DNA of 62,032 nt from an uncultured beta proteobacterium (lineage in GTDB: Bacteria > Pseudomonadota > Gammaproteobacteria > Burkholderiales > Burkholderiaceae_B): positions 1 through 62,032 of the forward strand of contig CAIJKV010000239.1 of NCBI GenBank assembly GCA_903821335.1, written 5' to 3'. The translations under genes were made by a program, and so were the position numbers. Below the pieces are notes generated by a model that did not search any database, had not been told where the DNA came from, and worked only from the letters and a program-made list of their open reading frames with translations. Below are positions 8,043 to 16,711 of the stretch, in pieces; positions within the stretch are counted from its first letter, which is position 1, and each line of letters starts with the position of its first letter.

Positions 8043-8433
8043 ACCCGATCAGTTGGCGGCGCTGCACGCCGAAAACACCCGCCTGGTCGGGCTGTTGGAC
8101 GATCACGGTATCGAATGGCGTTTGCTAACGTCACTTGAGCCAACATCGTCCGAGCATTCGTCTCCGGCTCGAGCGCCAGAATCGTTACGCCTTTCCACCG
8201 CAGAGAAGGTTGCACTGTTTCGTCGGCTGTTTCGCGGGCGCACCGACCTCTACCCTATCCGCTGGGAAAGCAAAACAACCGGTAAATCTGGCTACTCACC
8301 CGCCTGTGGCAATGAGTGGCTAGGGGGTGTTTGCGAAAAACCGCGCATCAAGTGTGGGGAATGCAATAACCGTTTGCTGATCCCCTTGTGGGATTCAGTC
8401 ATCTATGAGCATTTGGCAGGAAAACGCAAGTGA
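8035..8433 (+). pseudogene. N-terminal fragment of a TOTE-type primase/helicase
   Basis: 132 residues: a short leading coiled part (DQLAALHAENTRLVGLLDDH) and the motif FRRLFRGRTDLYPIRWESK, then SGYSPACGNEWLGGVCEKP and CGECNNRLLIPLWDS. This matches the start of large DEAD/DEAH helicase proteins with an archaeo-eukaryotic-type primase domain described as TOTE conflict systems; those run to roughly 900-1000 residues. Here the gene stops after the Cys-containing N-terminal module, so primase, nuclease and helicase are gone. The break lies within ten bases of a dispersed 30-bp repeat. Confidence 0.7.
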
Positions 8434-8440
8434 TCATCGA

Positions 8441-8470
8441 TGCTATTGGGTGCATTATTGGTTCTATGCT
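8441..8470. repeat. Dispersed 30-bp repeat, copy 1
   Basis: The segment is identical at 29 of 30 positions to 38201-38230 (core TATTGGGTGCATTATTGG at 8444-8461). About ten further bases are similar. It sits exactly at the junction between the truncated primase gene and the Fic fragment. Confidence 0.8.
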
Positions 8471-8615
8471 TCACACAGACTCCCTCCAAATCACACCGGA
8501 GGTTCTGAGCCTAGTCACTCAGATTGACGAGCTCAAAGGTGCCTGGCGCGCCCTGGGGACGCTTGCGCCTGACCGTCTATCGGCCTTACGCAGGGTCCCC
8601 ACCATAGAAATCTGA
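8463..8615 (+). pseudogene. N-terminal fragment of a Fic-family protein
   Basis: The frame reads LQITPEVLSLVTQIDELKG then AWRALGTLAPDRLSALRR and stops at PTIEI. This is the N-terminal helical region found before the Fic core in many stand-alone Fic AMP-transferases. The inhibitory-helix and HPFxxGNGR catalytic core are absent. The start codon is unclear because the 30-bp repeat runs into the frame. Confidence 0.65.
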
Positions 8616-8630
8616 ACGTCACTATTGTCG

Positions 8631-10427
8631 CTAACCCACGACGCGCTGCTGAAAAGCGATCAGTTCCTTTCGTTCTGCCGCTATTGAGCTGAGACGCCTA
8701 CCTCTGCGACGCATTTCAAACACAATTGGACATGAACACTTTTCAGGATCAATCCAATACGTGACCTCGGCTGTTGGGCCATCAACCACATAGCCAAACC
8801 CTTCAATTTTGAATGCATTGAATGTACCTGCAGCAATCACGAGGCGCTCGCGGCCCACAATTTTAAAGTTCAAACTCATCGTGGTGTGTCTTAATAGATC
8901 ATCTTTTAGCCAACCGAAGGTCGTATTCCAACTCTGGCCAAGTGCATAGGTATTTGGGTAAAACTGTGCAGGAGTTAGAAACCGAGTCCCTGTTGACGTC
9001 ACCTCATTGCCCAGCATATCCACAATCCTGTTCCCACCATCAAATTCGATCTGGGTGTCACTCACTCGTGTGACCGTTTCGGTATAGGTTTTAGACACGA
9101 CATGGGTGTAGGGATCTTGATCAACATAAGTAAATTGATCACCGATGGTATATGTGGATACTCCCGACGCGCTTCCCTTGGTATACGGATTGGCGACGCT
9201 AGACTGTACATTCAGCTTTTTTTCTCCGGCCTTTGCTAGTAGCGCATCCAGCCGTGCTAATGCGAGCTGCGAATATAGGCCGGACGGGAACAGCCTCAAG
9301 TAGTCCTCGGTTGCGGTTGCCGTGGTACTGGCGAGAGCCATTTCCCATCGTGCTAACTCGGTCTTTATTTTTTTATCGTCCGACTGATTTTGCAAGCTGA
9401 CCTGAGCCTTGATTTCAGCTTCGGCTCGTGCACTTTCCCTGGCATCTGCTTGCGCCTGCAGTCGAGCCTTGGTATCCGCATCAGCGAGTGCCTTGGCCTT
9501 TGCTGTATCGTTAGCTTCTGTTTCTGCCTTGGTGAGCGCCTTGGCTTGAGCTTGCTCCTGTGCATTTGCTTTGGCTTGAGCCTCTGCATTTTCGCGCGCC
9601 CTGACGACTTCCCGCTCGGCCTGCCTGAATTGCGCTTCGTTTGCAATAAAGTAAAAGTCCTCCTCAAGTGAGGTGCTCTCCCACGGAATCTGAAGCCCAT
9701 TGGACTTGATCCTGACATTGAGCCTGACGCGTTTAAAAACGTCCTCAATGCGGGCAAGCGGGACTTTCATCTCGCGCAGCAGGTTTTCGGTAAATAGCCC
9801 GTTTGCCCCTGATCCGTCACTGGCGGTATTGCCCGGTGATGTCGCATAGCTCAGCAGTGACCCGATGGGGGCGTCAAACTGGCTCAGGCCCTTTTGCTCC
9901 GGAAGCAGTCGCTTGCCAAATGGATTGTCCCGGCAAGCATCCAGGATGATGATATTCATCGGGTTCTTTGCCTTGGATAACGCGCCAAGCATGATGTTCA
10001 GTTCGTAGGCCTGCTTGGGCACATCATCAAGGCGATCAATTTTGGCACCAATCGGAATGATGTAATTGCGCCAACCCAGTTGGACACCATGCCCGGCGTA
10101 ATAAAAAAGACCCACCGCTTTTTGGCGCGCTAGCTGTTCGACATATACCGCAACAGCCTCAGATAAATCATTCAATGAAGCATTGAGCAAAAGCTGTGTT
10201 TTGAATCCCAGTATGCCCAATGATTGCGCAATCGCGTTGGCATCATTGGCCGGATTGGTCAAGGGACTGTCAGCGTAGCTGCTATTACCAATCACCAATC
10301 CGACACGGGACGCATCAATGCCCTTGGCATCGCCAATGGCCGCTTGCAGCACGGGGTGAAAAGTAGCAGTCGCCACCAACGCCCCTGCACTCTTGAGCAC
10401 TTCTCGTCGGGTTGTGTTTTTCAACAT
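8631..10427 (-). CDS. Exported caspase-family (C14) peptidase with coiled-coil and C-terminal domain
   Basis: The start is set at MLKNTTRREVLKSAG, 598 residues, because this gives a twin-arginine-like signal (TRREVLKSAGALVATA). The caspase-like domain spans about 40-250: catalytic His113 in YYAGHGVQ and Cys165 in LDACRDNPF, both intact. Residues about 270-360 are an Ala/Lys/Glu-rich coiled coil. The C-terminal ~200 residues contain a repeating YT-rich beta domain and end with a Cys pair (EKCSCPI). The periplasmic location is inferred. It is probably the third gene of a module with the zinc-ribbon membrane protein and the Ig-like exported protein upstream (159-base gap). A scrap of a paralogue lies at 4388. 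Confidence 0.85.
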   Translation of the reverse strand: MLKNTTRREVLKSAGALVATATFHPVLQAAIGDAKGIDASRVGLVIGNSSYADSPLTNPANDANAIAQSLGILGFKTQLLLNASLNDLSEAVAVYVEQLARQKAVGLFYYAGHGVQLGWRNYIIPIGAKIDRLDDVPKQAYELNIMLGALSKAKNPMNIIILDACRDNPFGKRLLPEQKGLSQFDAPIGSLLSYATSPGNTASDGSGANGLFTENLLREMKVPLARIEDVFKRVRLNVRIKSNGLQIPWESTSLEEDFYFIANEAQFRQAEREVVRARENAEAQAKANAQEQAQAKALTKAETEANDTAKAKALADADTKARLQAQADARESARAEAEIKAQVSLQNQSDDKKIKTELARWEMALASTTATATEDYLRLFPSGLYSQLALARLDALLAKAGEKKLNVQSSVANPYTKGSASGVSTYTIGDQFTYVDQDPYTHVVSKTYTETVTRVSDTQIEFDGGNRIVDMLGNEVTSTGTRFLTPAQFYPNTYALGQSWNTTFGWLKDDLLRHTTMSLNFKIVGRERLVIAAGTFNAFKIEGFGYVVDGPTAEVTYWIDPEKCSCPIVFEMRRRGRRLSSIAAERKELIAFQQRVVG

Positions 10428-10586
10428 GTTGATGGCTCTTATGCAGTTCCAGGACAAGCGTGACGCCATTGCATCTGGATTCGTAGTCGTTGCGGAACTT
10501 CGTAGCTACTGTCTATTAAACGCCTGCCCCATGAATCGCTTGCCTATTGCAGTAGTCAGCCAACAATATCGTGTCGGCTAGCGGAT

Positions 10587-11357
10587 TTATAGAACATGCT
10601 TTAGCCCGGTATAAATTGTGATTCCTGTAGTGGCCAGCGCAACAATAGTCGTTCCATATTCGTTAATTTTTTTTATCAACGTATGCAATGCATCGGGCGA
10701 TAAGGTGCCTTGGCTCATCTTGGTCAAAAGCAATGTCATCAACGGGTTAGACGCTCCAGAGCGCCGTTGATGCGTGCTGATGTAGGTCATATGACCAAGC
10801 AACATCCCGGTCAAAAAACTGAATGCAATGCTGATGGAATACTCCAGCATTTCACGCCATTCAAACAAGCTCGCAGGCCAAATCGGTGCCCCGTCGACCA
10901 AACTTGTCATCCCGCTCATTCCAATCACTGACGCAATCGCTAAAAATAAGACACCAACGAACCACGGAAACAAAGCGCGCCGAACACTTCGAAACAAAAA
11001 ATATCCAAACACAAACGGCAGCGTCATGGATATGATCCTCAAATAGACCATCTTCGTATCGTAGACAACGGTGATCAATGCATGCGCGATCAACAACAGT
11101 GCCAGAGGAAGAACGATAAAAAGAGCAATATCGGAAATGCATCTCAGGAACCCGACTTTACGAACGGGTTCATCAACAATTGTTTCAAGCGTGGCAATAC
11201 GGTCGGTATCAGCGGCAGGGTCTAACTGATTTTTTATCACCGCCTCTAACTCATCAATCTTGACCAATAGTTCTTTGAACATGTAAATATCGCGCGCGCA
11301 CGCCTTGCATACGAAAGCGTCCTTGGACACTTCCGACAAGCAATACGGACACTGCAT
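10587..11357 (-). CDS. Zinc-ribbon membrane protein
   Basis: 256 residues. The N-terminus is a zinc ribbon (MQCPYCLSEVSKDAFVCKAC: CxxC ... CxxC), then a short helix (FKELLVKIDELEAVIKNQL). About five hydrophobic segments follow between residues 70 and 200, and one at the C-terminus (TTIVALATTGITIYTGL). It is an inner-membrane protein with the ribbon in the cytoplasm by inference. The start overlaps the stop of the Ig-like gene by one base (TAATG). No family name is recognised. Confidence 0.75.
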   Translation of the reverse strand: MQCPYCLSEVSKDAFVCKACARDIYMFKELLVKIDELEAVIKNQLDPAADTDRIATLETIVDEPVRKVGFLRCISDIALFIVLPLALLLIAHALITVVYDTKMVYLRIISMTLPFVFGYFLFRSVRRALFPWFVGVLFLAIASVIGMSGMTSLVDGAPIWPASLFEWREMLEYSISIAFSFLTGMLLGHMTYISTHQRRSGASNPLMTLLLTKMSQGTLSPDALHTLIKKINEYGTTIVALATTGITIYTGLKHVL

Positions 11358-11800
11358 TATTTACCCACCACCACGAGCGTAAACAGAGAGTTTGTCTCTC
11401 TGCCGTCGGTGTCCTTAACAGTCACGCGAATTTGGTGAGTACCTGAGGGAATCTCGGCAGAGAAAAAGTTTATACCTGTGCGTGAAATTGCAGTTAGCAA
11501 ACGAGGCGTCAAATCAACAAATGGCGACTTGATATACACCACATGCACGGAGTCAAGATCAACCTTGGAATCTCCTCTCGGATCAAACGCCACTTTAAAA
11601 TCGACTGGCGATTTAATGGACGTGTCAGCCATAGGAGAAATCAATCGTACCGTTGGGCCACGAGAAATTCCTCGGGTCGGCGCAGGCACAGAGGCGGCCG
11701 GAAGCGCTGCCTCTTCAGCAAGGATTAGGGGCGCAGCAACACAGGCATTTCCTGAAATAACGGCTGCGGCGATATAACCAAGAAATGATGCGGATCTCAT
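11357..11800 (-). CDS. Secreted Ig-like-fold protein
   Basis: 147 residues with a signal peptide (SFLGYIAAAVISGNACVAAP) and a single beta-rich domain. PTVRLISPMADTSIKSPVDF and GTHQIRVTVKDTDGRETN are typical of Ig-like or cadherin-like domains that bind other proteins. It is the first gene of the three-gene caspase module and is coupled to the zinc-ribbon gene. It may present or regulate the exported caspase; that is inference from position only. Confidence 0.65.
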   Translation of the reverse strand: MRSASFLGYIAAAVISGNACVAAPLILAEEAALPAASVPAPTRGISRGPTVRLISPMADTSIKSPVDFKVAFDPRGDSKVDLDSVHVVYIKSPFVDLTPRLLTAISRTGINFFSAEIPSGTHQIRVTVKDTDGRETNSLFTLVVVGK

Positions 11801-12035
11801 CTAGTGCCCTTCATCAACGTTCACTACCGAATGGAAGGAGTCCACATCGAGTGACTAGAACCTCATAGTGTGGCTTAGTCTTGACCGGATCATACTACCC
11901 AAGCGCGCAAGGACTCGATCCAAACTGCGCCAAATGTGGTGGGTGGGGCCAGATTCATGTGAAACCTGCCTGAACCTCATCGATATTCCCTAAATGTTCA
12001 TAAAATTGACGTAACGAAGCTATTTACTAAAACAA

Positions 12036-12289
12036 TTGCAGGTACAAAAGCGGGGATGGCTTTTAGCACCCGGCGATGTGACGCCGAAGTACGAGCGGCG
12101 TTTGGATCCACGACAGCTCACGGACGATGCGCCGAGTCTGATCTTGGCGCTCAAGGCCGATCGGCTGCGTCACAAAGATTCTCGTCGCATGGGTCGTGCG
12201 CTGTTTGTTCAAATCACGGATCAGGGTTATCGAGGTGGTTACACCCAAGTCACGGACTTTATTCGTGCCTGGCGTGATGAGACTGGCAA
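12036..12289 (+). pseudogene. istA: IS21-like IstA transposase fragment
   Basis: The frame contains WLLAPGDVTPKYERRLDPRQ and QGYRGGYTQVTDFIRAWRDE. The GYRGGYTQVTDFIRAWR stretch is typical of the region between the helix-turn-helix part and the DDE core of IS21 IstA transposases. It has no start signals and is fused at about 12289 to a porin gene tail in another frame. No IstB gene or IS ends are seen. Confidence 0.6.
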
Positions 12290-12706
12290 GTGGTGCAACT
12301 CGCTCTCGCGGTCGGGCAAACGCGCGGTGGCGCGATCAACGGACAGAACTTTACCTCTGGCGGCAACGCGGCGGCGATCGATGGCATCGGCATGACGTGG
12401 GGCGGATCTTCAGGCGGTGTCCTGTTCGCCGAGGGTGTGGACTATACGTCCTATATTGTCGGCCTGACAGTGCCGGTTGGTCAATCAGCCAGCTTCTTTG
12501 GTTCCTGGTCGATGGCCCAGCCGAACGCAACCACGGCAAGCGCGATCGCGGGTGCCGGCAACCAGAATACCTATCATCCGGGCGATCAGTACAAGTTCAC
12601 CCAGCGCACGAACATGTATGTCGCGGCTTCGTACGCAACGGGTCCCGGCCTTGTCTCAGGCGTGAGTAGTACCCTGTACGTGACCGGGATTCGACATCAG
12701 TTCTAG
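12290..12706 (+). pseudogene. C-terminal half of a Gram-negative general porin
   Basis: About 138 residues of alternating beta strands: YTSYIVGLTVPVGQSASFFG, FTQRTNMYVAASYATG and the terminal VTGIRHQF. The final Phe is the outer-membrane insertion signal. This is the last third of a Bordetella/Burkholderia-type 16-strand porin. The N-terminal strands and signal peptide are missing and the transposase fragment is attached instead, so it is not functional. Confidence 0.8.
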
Positions 12707-13075
12707 GAAAATATAGTTGAACCTGTTGCCAAGCGGTTGCGTCTGCCGATAAGCCTGTGCGTGGCTTTTGGGCTGATGAACCAGGCTTTCAGAGAACGGT
12801 GCAGGTTGACCATGCCCATCAAAACAGTGGCCGTGATGTCTGTCCAAGAGTTTTTTTGCGCAGGTAGGGCAAGCAGATGCGGGCTCCTTCCAATGACAAC
12901 GGCATTGAAATCGAGAACGCCGCTCGTCTGGCACAGACTCGGGGCTTCTGGTCCTGAAAATCGCCAACCATCGCAACTGTTTGACATGGGACGGGCCAAA
13001 TAAAGAACCAAGTGCGGTGGGTACTATCGCTGTAGCTGAATTTTCGAAGAATGTCAGGCACTCGGCCAGTCGGCG
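12707..13075. other. Gap without a recognisable gene
   Basis: Open frames exist on the minus strand (for example 12703-13011), ending in LHRSLKAWFISPKATHRLIG, but no start signal or known domain is evident. They may be transposase debris next to the IstA/porin scrap. No clear terminator was seen. Confidence 0.4.
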
Positions 13076-14992
13076 CTAGGGATGTGGAATTTTCAAGAAG
13101 TCGCCAAGTTCCCTATCAGACTGGAGGTGTATGAGCAGCCACTGCTTGATTTTTTGCATCGCCAAGTATTCGCCACCCTTGCCGAACTTCGTTTTTGCCC
13201 TTGTCAGGTCGATCGTCAGACGGGTGTGTTCATTGTGATGCCTAACCTGGTGCGGATAACCGTGCGCAAGCATCAGTGCGTCTTCCGTTTCAGAGTTGAA
13301 GATCGTGAATTTGATTATTTCGTCAAAAAGCTCTTCAAGGTGGGCGGGATTCGCGCCGTCTTTGACCGCCTGACTAAAGTGATTGACCATCGTGCTGAGA
13401 TGGCGATGCTGCTCATCGATCACCGCATTGCCGATACACGTTGAGGCATCAAATATCAACCACTCTTCACTTTCGCTTTGCGCCGTAGGGGAGGCGTCGG
13501 ATACGCTAAGTCTGTTCTTACCAGCCGCCTTGCTTTTGTACATCGCATTGTCCGCCGCGGTAAGCAGTGAATCAATTTGAACCGCATTCCTCGGATACGC
13601 ACTGATACCCACACTTACGCTCACATGGCACTGCTGCCCCTCTGATAACTGGATTGGTACTTGGGCTGTAGAGATCAATTTTTCAGCCAAAGGCAATGCG
13701 TCATCGGGCACTTCCAATCTACCCAAGACCACCGCAAATTCATCTCCGCCAAGTCGCGCAACGGTATCGACTTCGCGCAGGCATGCCTCCCAGCGATGAG
13801 CAATCGTCTTCAGCACGTGATCGCCCGCGTCATGTCCAAATTGGTCGTTGATCGTCTTGAAGCCGTCGAGATCCAGAAATAGGACGCCAACAAACTTATG
13901 TTCCCGTCTGGCAAGTGCGATCGCTTGGGCAAGTCTGTCCATGAACATTGTGCGACCGGGCAGACCGGTGAGGGAATCGGTCATCGCCAACCGCTCCATC
14001 TCGCGATAGAGAGACTCTAACTCAGCCTTCGCACTGCCTAGCCTTGCGCCTCTAATGATTGCAAGGCTTGCAGAGGTGGCAAGTAGCAGGATGAAGGCCG
14101 TGAGAACCGCTGAACCGACGATCAGCCACCTGCCACGATCGAACGCCATTGCGGCAAGGCTAGATTCTGAAAATCCGGACATTGCAACAAGTGGATAGTC
14201 CGCAACTTTCTTGAAATACAGACTACGTTTTATACCGTCGATGGGGCTGATGCCCGCAAAATATCCGCTATTGCTATTCGACAGCAGTCCCCATAGGGGA
14301 GAATCAACGACTTGGTTCCACTGCCATGAAGCGGGTACCGGAATGCGGAAACGCAATTTATGGTCTGATGTTTCATAAAGACTAATTATTGATGCCGCCG
14401 GACTATTGCTGAGATCAAGCATGTAATCCACGAAGGCGTTCGGATTAACTGTAGCGATCACCACGCCCGCGAACGATCCATCCGCGTTGTCAAGACGACG
14501 CGAGACATGAAAATTGAATGTATTGGTCGCTCGCCCCGTTACGACTGGGCTGATGATCATGCCGGAATCTGGATTAGCCCGATGAAATTGGAAATAGGCA
14601 CGGTCGTCCACGGAGAACTCTTTCTCCGTCTTGTCCTGTATCCATGACACTTGGCTGCGTCGATCAGCAATATAGATTCCGCTAATCAGCCCTTCGTCAG
14701 CCGGGAGCCCGGCAATGTATCCTTGACTATCCGGAATTGACTGCGATCGTGAATAGAAAATCTGTACGCCACGAAGGATCGTATCGACCTGCCTCATTAT
14801 CTGACGCGAGTGATCTGCCAAGGCGTTGCCTACTACTGCCGACTGAGTGGTGAGGTTTGCCCTTTCGGTATCACGGTAATACCCAATTGCCTTGAAGTTG
14901 CCGATCAGAGTCCCGATTAAAATGACGAGCACCCAGCCCCATAACAGCAGCAGTCTATTTTTTGCAGGTGAGTTGATCGCGGGCAGACGCAT
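13076..14992 (-). CDS. Cache-GGDEF diguanylate cyclase with C-terminal hemerythrin domain
   Basis: The start MRLPAINSPAKNRLLLLWGW (638 residues) puts the first membrane segment at the N-terminus; an upstream start at 15058 is possible and neither has a strong ribosome binding site. Order: membrane segment about 12-32, periplasmic Cache domain about 40-285, second membrane segment about 300-325, GGDEF domain about 345-505 (intact RLGGDEF and REVD inhibitory site), and bacteriohemerythrin domain about 520-635. The hemerythrin part has DEQHRH, YPHQVRHHNEH and HLQSD ligands, but the His expected five residues before EDALM is Asn (FNSETEDALM). It probably makes c-di-GMP in response to a periplasmic ligand and to oxygen or redox state; the lost ligand could alter the iron site. 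Confidence 0.85.
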   Translation of the reverse strand: MRLPAINSPAKNRLLLLWGWVLVILIGTLIGNFKAIGYYRDTERANLTTQSAVVGNALADHSRQIMRQVDTILRGVQIFYSRSQSIPDSQGYIAGLPADEGLISGIYIADRRSQVSWIQDKTEKEFSVDDRAYFQFHRANPDSGMIISPVVTGRATNTFNFHVSRRLDNADGSFAGVVIATVNPNAFVDYMLDLSNSPAASIISLYETSDHKLRFRIPVPASWQWNQVVDSPLWGLLSNSNSGYFAGISPIDGIKRSLYFKKVADYPLVAMSGFSESSLAAMAFDRGRWLIVGSAVLTAFILLLATSASLAIIRGARLGSAKAELESLYREMERLAMTDSLTGLPGRTMFMDRLAQAIALARREHKFVGVLFLDLDGFKTINDQFGHDAGDHVLKTIAHRWEACLREVDTVARLGGDEFAVVLGRLEVPDDALPLAEKLISTAQVPIQLSEGQQCHVSVSVGISAYPRNAVQIDSLLTAADNAMYKSKAAGKNRLSVSDASPTAQSESEEWLIFDASTCIGNAVIDEQHRHLSTMVNHFSQAVKDGANPAHLEELFDEIIKFTIFNSETEDALMLAHGYPHQVRHHNEHTRLTIDLTRAKTKFGKGGEYLAMQKIKQWLLIHLQSDRELGDFLKIPHP

Positions 14993-15200
14993 GCTAAAGG
15001 AATCAGATCCACATAAACGAAATACAGTCAAAACCGAGACGTGAGATTCGCGCCTCAATGATCATGTTCCATAGTCACCGGAAAATCGACTCATCGTCAA
15101 TAACCCATTGAGGTAAGAGTCAACAACCCATTGAGGAAAGTCAACATAGTCATTTTTATGATTTTGGCAAGCCTAAACGGGTCGATTAAAGGAATTCACC

Positions 15201-15230
15201 ATGAAACAATCCAAATTACTGATGGCTTAA
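15201..15230 (+). other. Possible 9-residue leader peptide
   Basis: ATG at 15201 follows AAAGGAATTCACC, the best ribosome binding site in this area, and encodes MKQSKLLMA then TAA. The next gene starts only two bases after this stop and has no binding site of its own, so reinitiation from the leader is likely. A sequencing or real frameshift joining both is the alternative. Confidence 0.45.
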
Positions 15231-15232
15231 TT

Positions 15233-16711
15233 ATGACGATCACGCCCCAAGAAACAACGCTCGATTTCAGTACCGCTGTTGCTCCCAACATATTCGATGT
15301 ACTGTGCAACAGCAATCTGATTGCACCTTTACTTTTAGCAAATTTGCTATCGCCTGAACTCTGGCTGCTCTCGGAAAAAATTCGCGCCAAATATTCAACC
15401 CCAAAAGGGGTTGATGGAAATGCATTAACCACACCCCCTGCTACGAGTGAAGAGGGTATACCAAACGCCATACGGGCGATTCAGCGTCAGATCGATCATG
15501 GCTTTAAGCATATTCACCCTAATGAAGTCGCAGAAATCTATGGGTACTTGGATATCCAGGCGGAAAGAAGTCGGTCGGGCAATGAGCCACTGAACGAACT
15601 CCTTGAAAGGATGCAACAAGCGCTCAAGGATCGCAGCCGCCTGGGCGAGCACCAATCAAAACTGACGGCTCAGTTATTAGATGACATCAGCCATGAACGC
15701 TTCCCAGCGTATATATACCAAAATTACGACCTTGTTCGCGCGCATCGAAAATTTAGTGGTCATGGATCGCGGGCACCCAACGGACTCACTTCGTGCCTTG
15801 ATGAAACGACTATTTTCATCGCTCTGATTCTCGCACTCAATCAAGAGGACGTGTCGGGTATCGCTATTCTTTCCAGCCCGACACATTACAGTGCGTTTGG
15901 ATACGGGCCAAATAATGAGTCATGGTGGTTTTACGGCAAGAATCGTTTGTATTCTAAAACGCAATGGAATGTAATGGTCCATGAGACTTTCAACGGCGAT
16001 GCGCAATCATGCTTTGATACGCTATTTGCTGATTTCAATAAAATAACAACCGTTGCCGGGGCATTTGAATTTGATGCGGGCAAGTGTTCAATAGAATTTG
16101 CAGATCTTAATCAGTATGTAGAACGGATGGATGATTTTTTTGGTGTACGTTTACAGCAGATAGACCAAGGTTTGAGTCATCCACAGCAGCGCACTCCAGA
16201 ATCCCCGTTCAGTGCAATTCTTCGCAAGACACTTGGCATTCAATCTAAAACTGATGTTGAGCAACTCGTGCAGCAACTCCCAGAGCCCTGGCTGAAATCA
16301 GTATCCTATGCCTATCGCTCATGGAATGTGCCAGATCGGATGCCCTATCTTGAAACTGCTCGGCGCAATCCCCTGGCTATCAAGCTAGCCTCACAATTGG
16401 CAGATGTCTCTGCAGCGTTGCTACGGGTTCAACACATCAAAAAAACGGAGTCCATTTTTAGCGATCGGGATCGCGTTGCACTCCCCGATGAAACCTTACG
16501 ATTAGATTCAGGGACTGATCGCGACAAGGCACTTCTGTTGCACGTTTTATTGGAGCATATCTCTCAAAGAAACAATCCAATTTCCACTGTAGTGAAATCA
16601 GCCTATGGCCAAGAAAATTCCTGGGTTTTCTATCAAGACGCTTGCTACCAACTGAGCGATATGAATATTGTTGTGGACCCCTCCTCATCAGAAGTGCTTT
16701 TTACACTATGA
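15233..16711 (+). CDS. Unknown protein with transglutaminase-like Cys-His pattern
   Basis: 492 residues from MTITPQETTLDF; a TTG at 15131 would add 34 residues but would read through the leader. I do not recognise the family. It has no signal peptide or membrane segment. The middle contains NGLTSCLDETTIFIALILAL (Cys188 at the start of a helix) and SSPTHYSAFGYG (His218), followed by a strand WWFYGKNRLY. This order resembles the Cys-His-Asp layout of transglutaminase/papain-like folds, but that is inference. The stop overlaps the MFS start (ATGA). The two genes look AT-rich compared with the downstream operons, which suggests acquisition. Confidence 0.6.
   Translation: MTITPQETTLDFSTAVAPNIFDVLCNSNLIAPLLLANLLSPELWLLSEKIRAKYSTPKGVDGNALTTPPATSEEGIPNAIRAIQRQIDHGFKHIHPNEVAEIYGYLDIQAERSRSGNEPLNELLERMQQALKDRSRLGEHQSKLTAQLLDDISHERFPAYIYQNYDLVRAHRKFSGHGSRAPNGLTSCLDETTIFIALILALNQEDVSGIAILSSPTHYSAFGYGPNNESWWFYGKNRLYSKTQWNVMVHETFNGDAQSCFDTLFADFNKITTVAGAFEFDAGKCSIEFADLNQYVERMDDFFGVRLQQIDQGLSHPQQRTPESPFSAILRKTLGIQSKTDVEQLVQQLPEPWLKSVSYAYRSWNVPDRMPYLETARRNPLAIKLASQLADVSAALLRVQHIKKTESIFSDRDRVALPDETLRLDSGTDRDKALLLHVLLEHISQRNNPISTVVKSAYGQENSWVFYQDACYQLSDMNIVVDPSSSEVLFTL

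Noticed and set aside
12703..13011. Minus-strand frame ending ATGSTIFS
   Set aside because: Looks partly protein-like but no known domain or start; kept only as a gap note.
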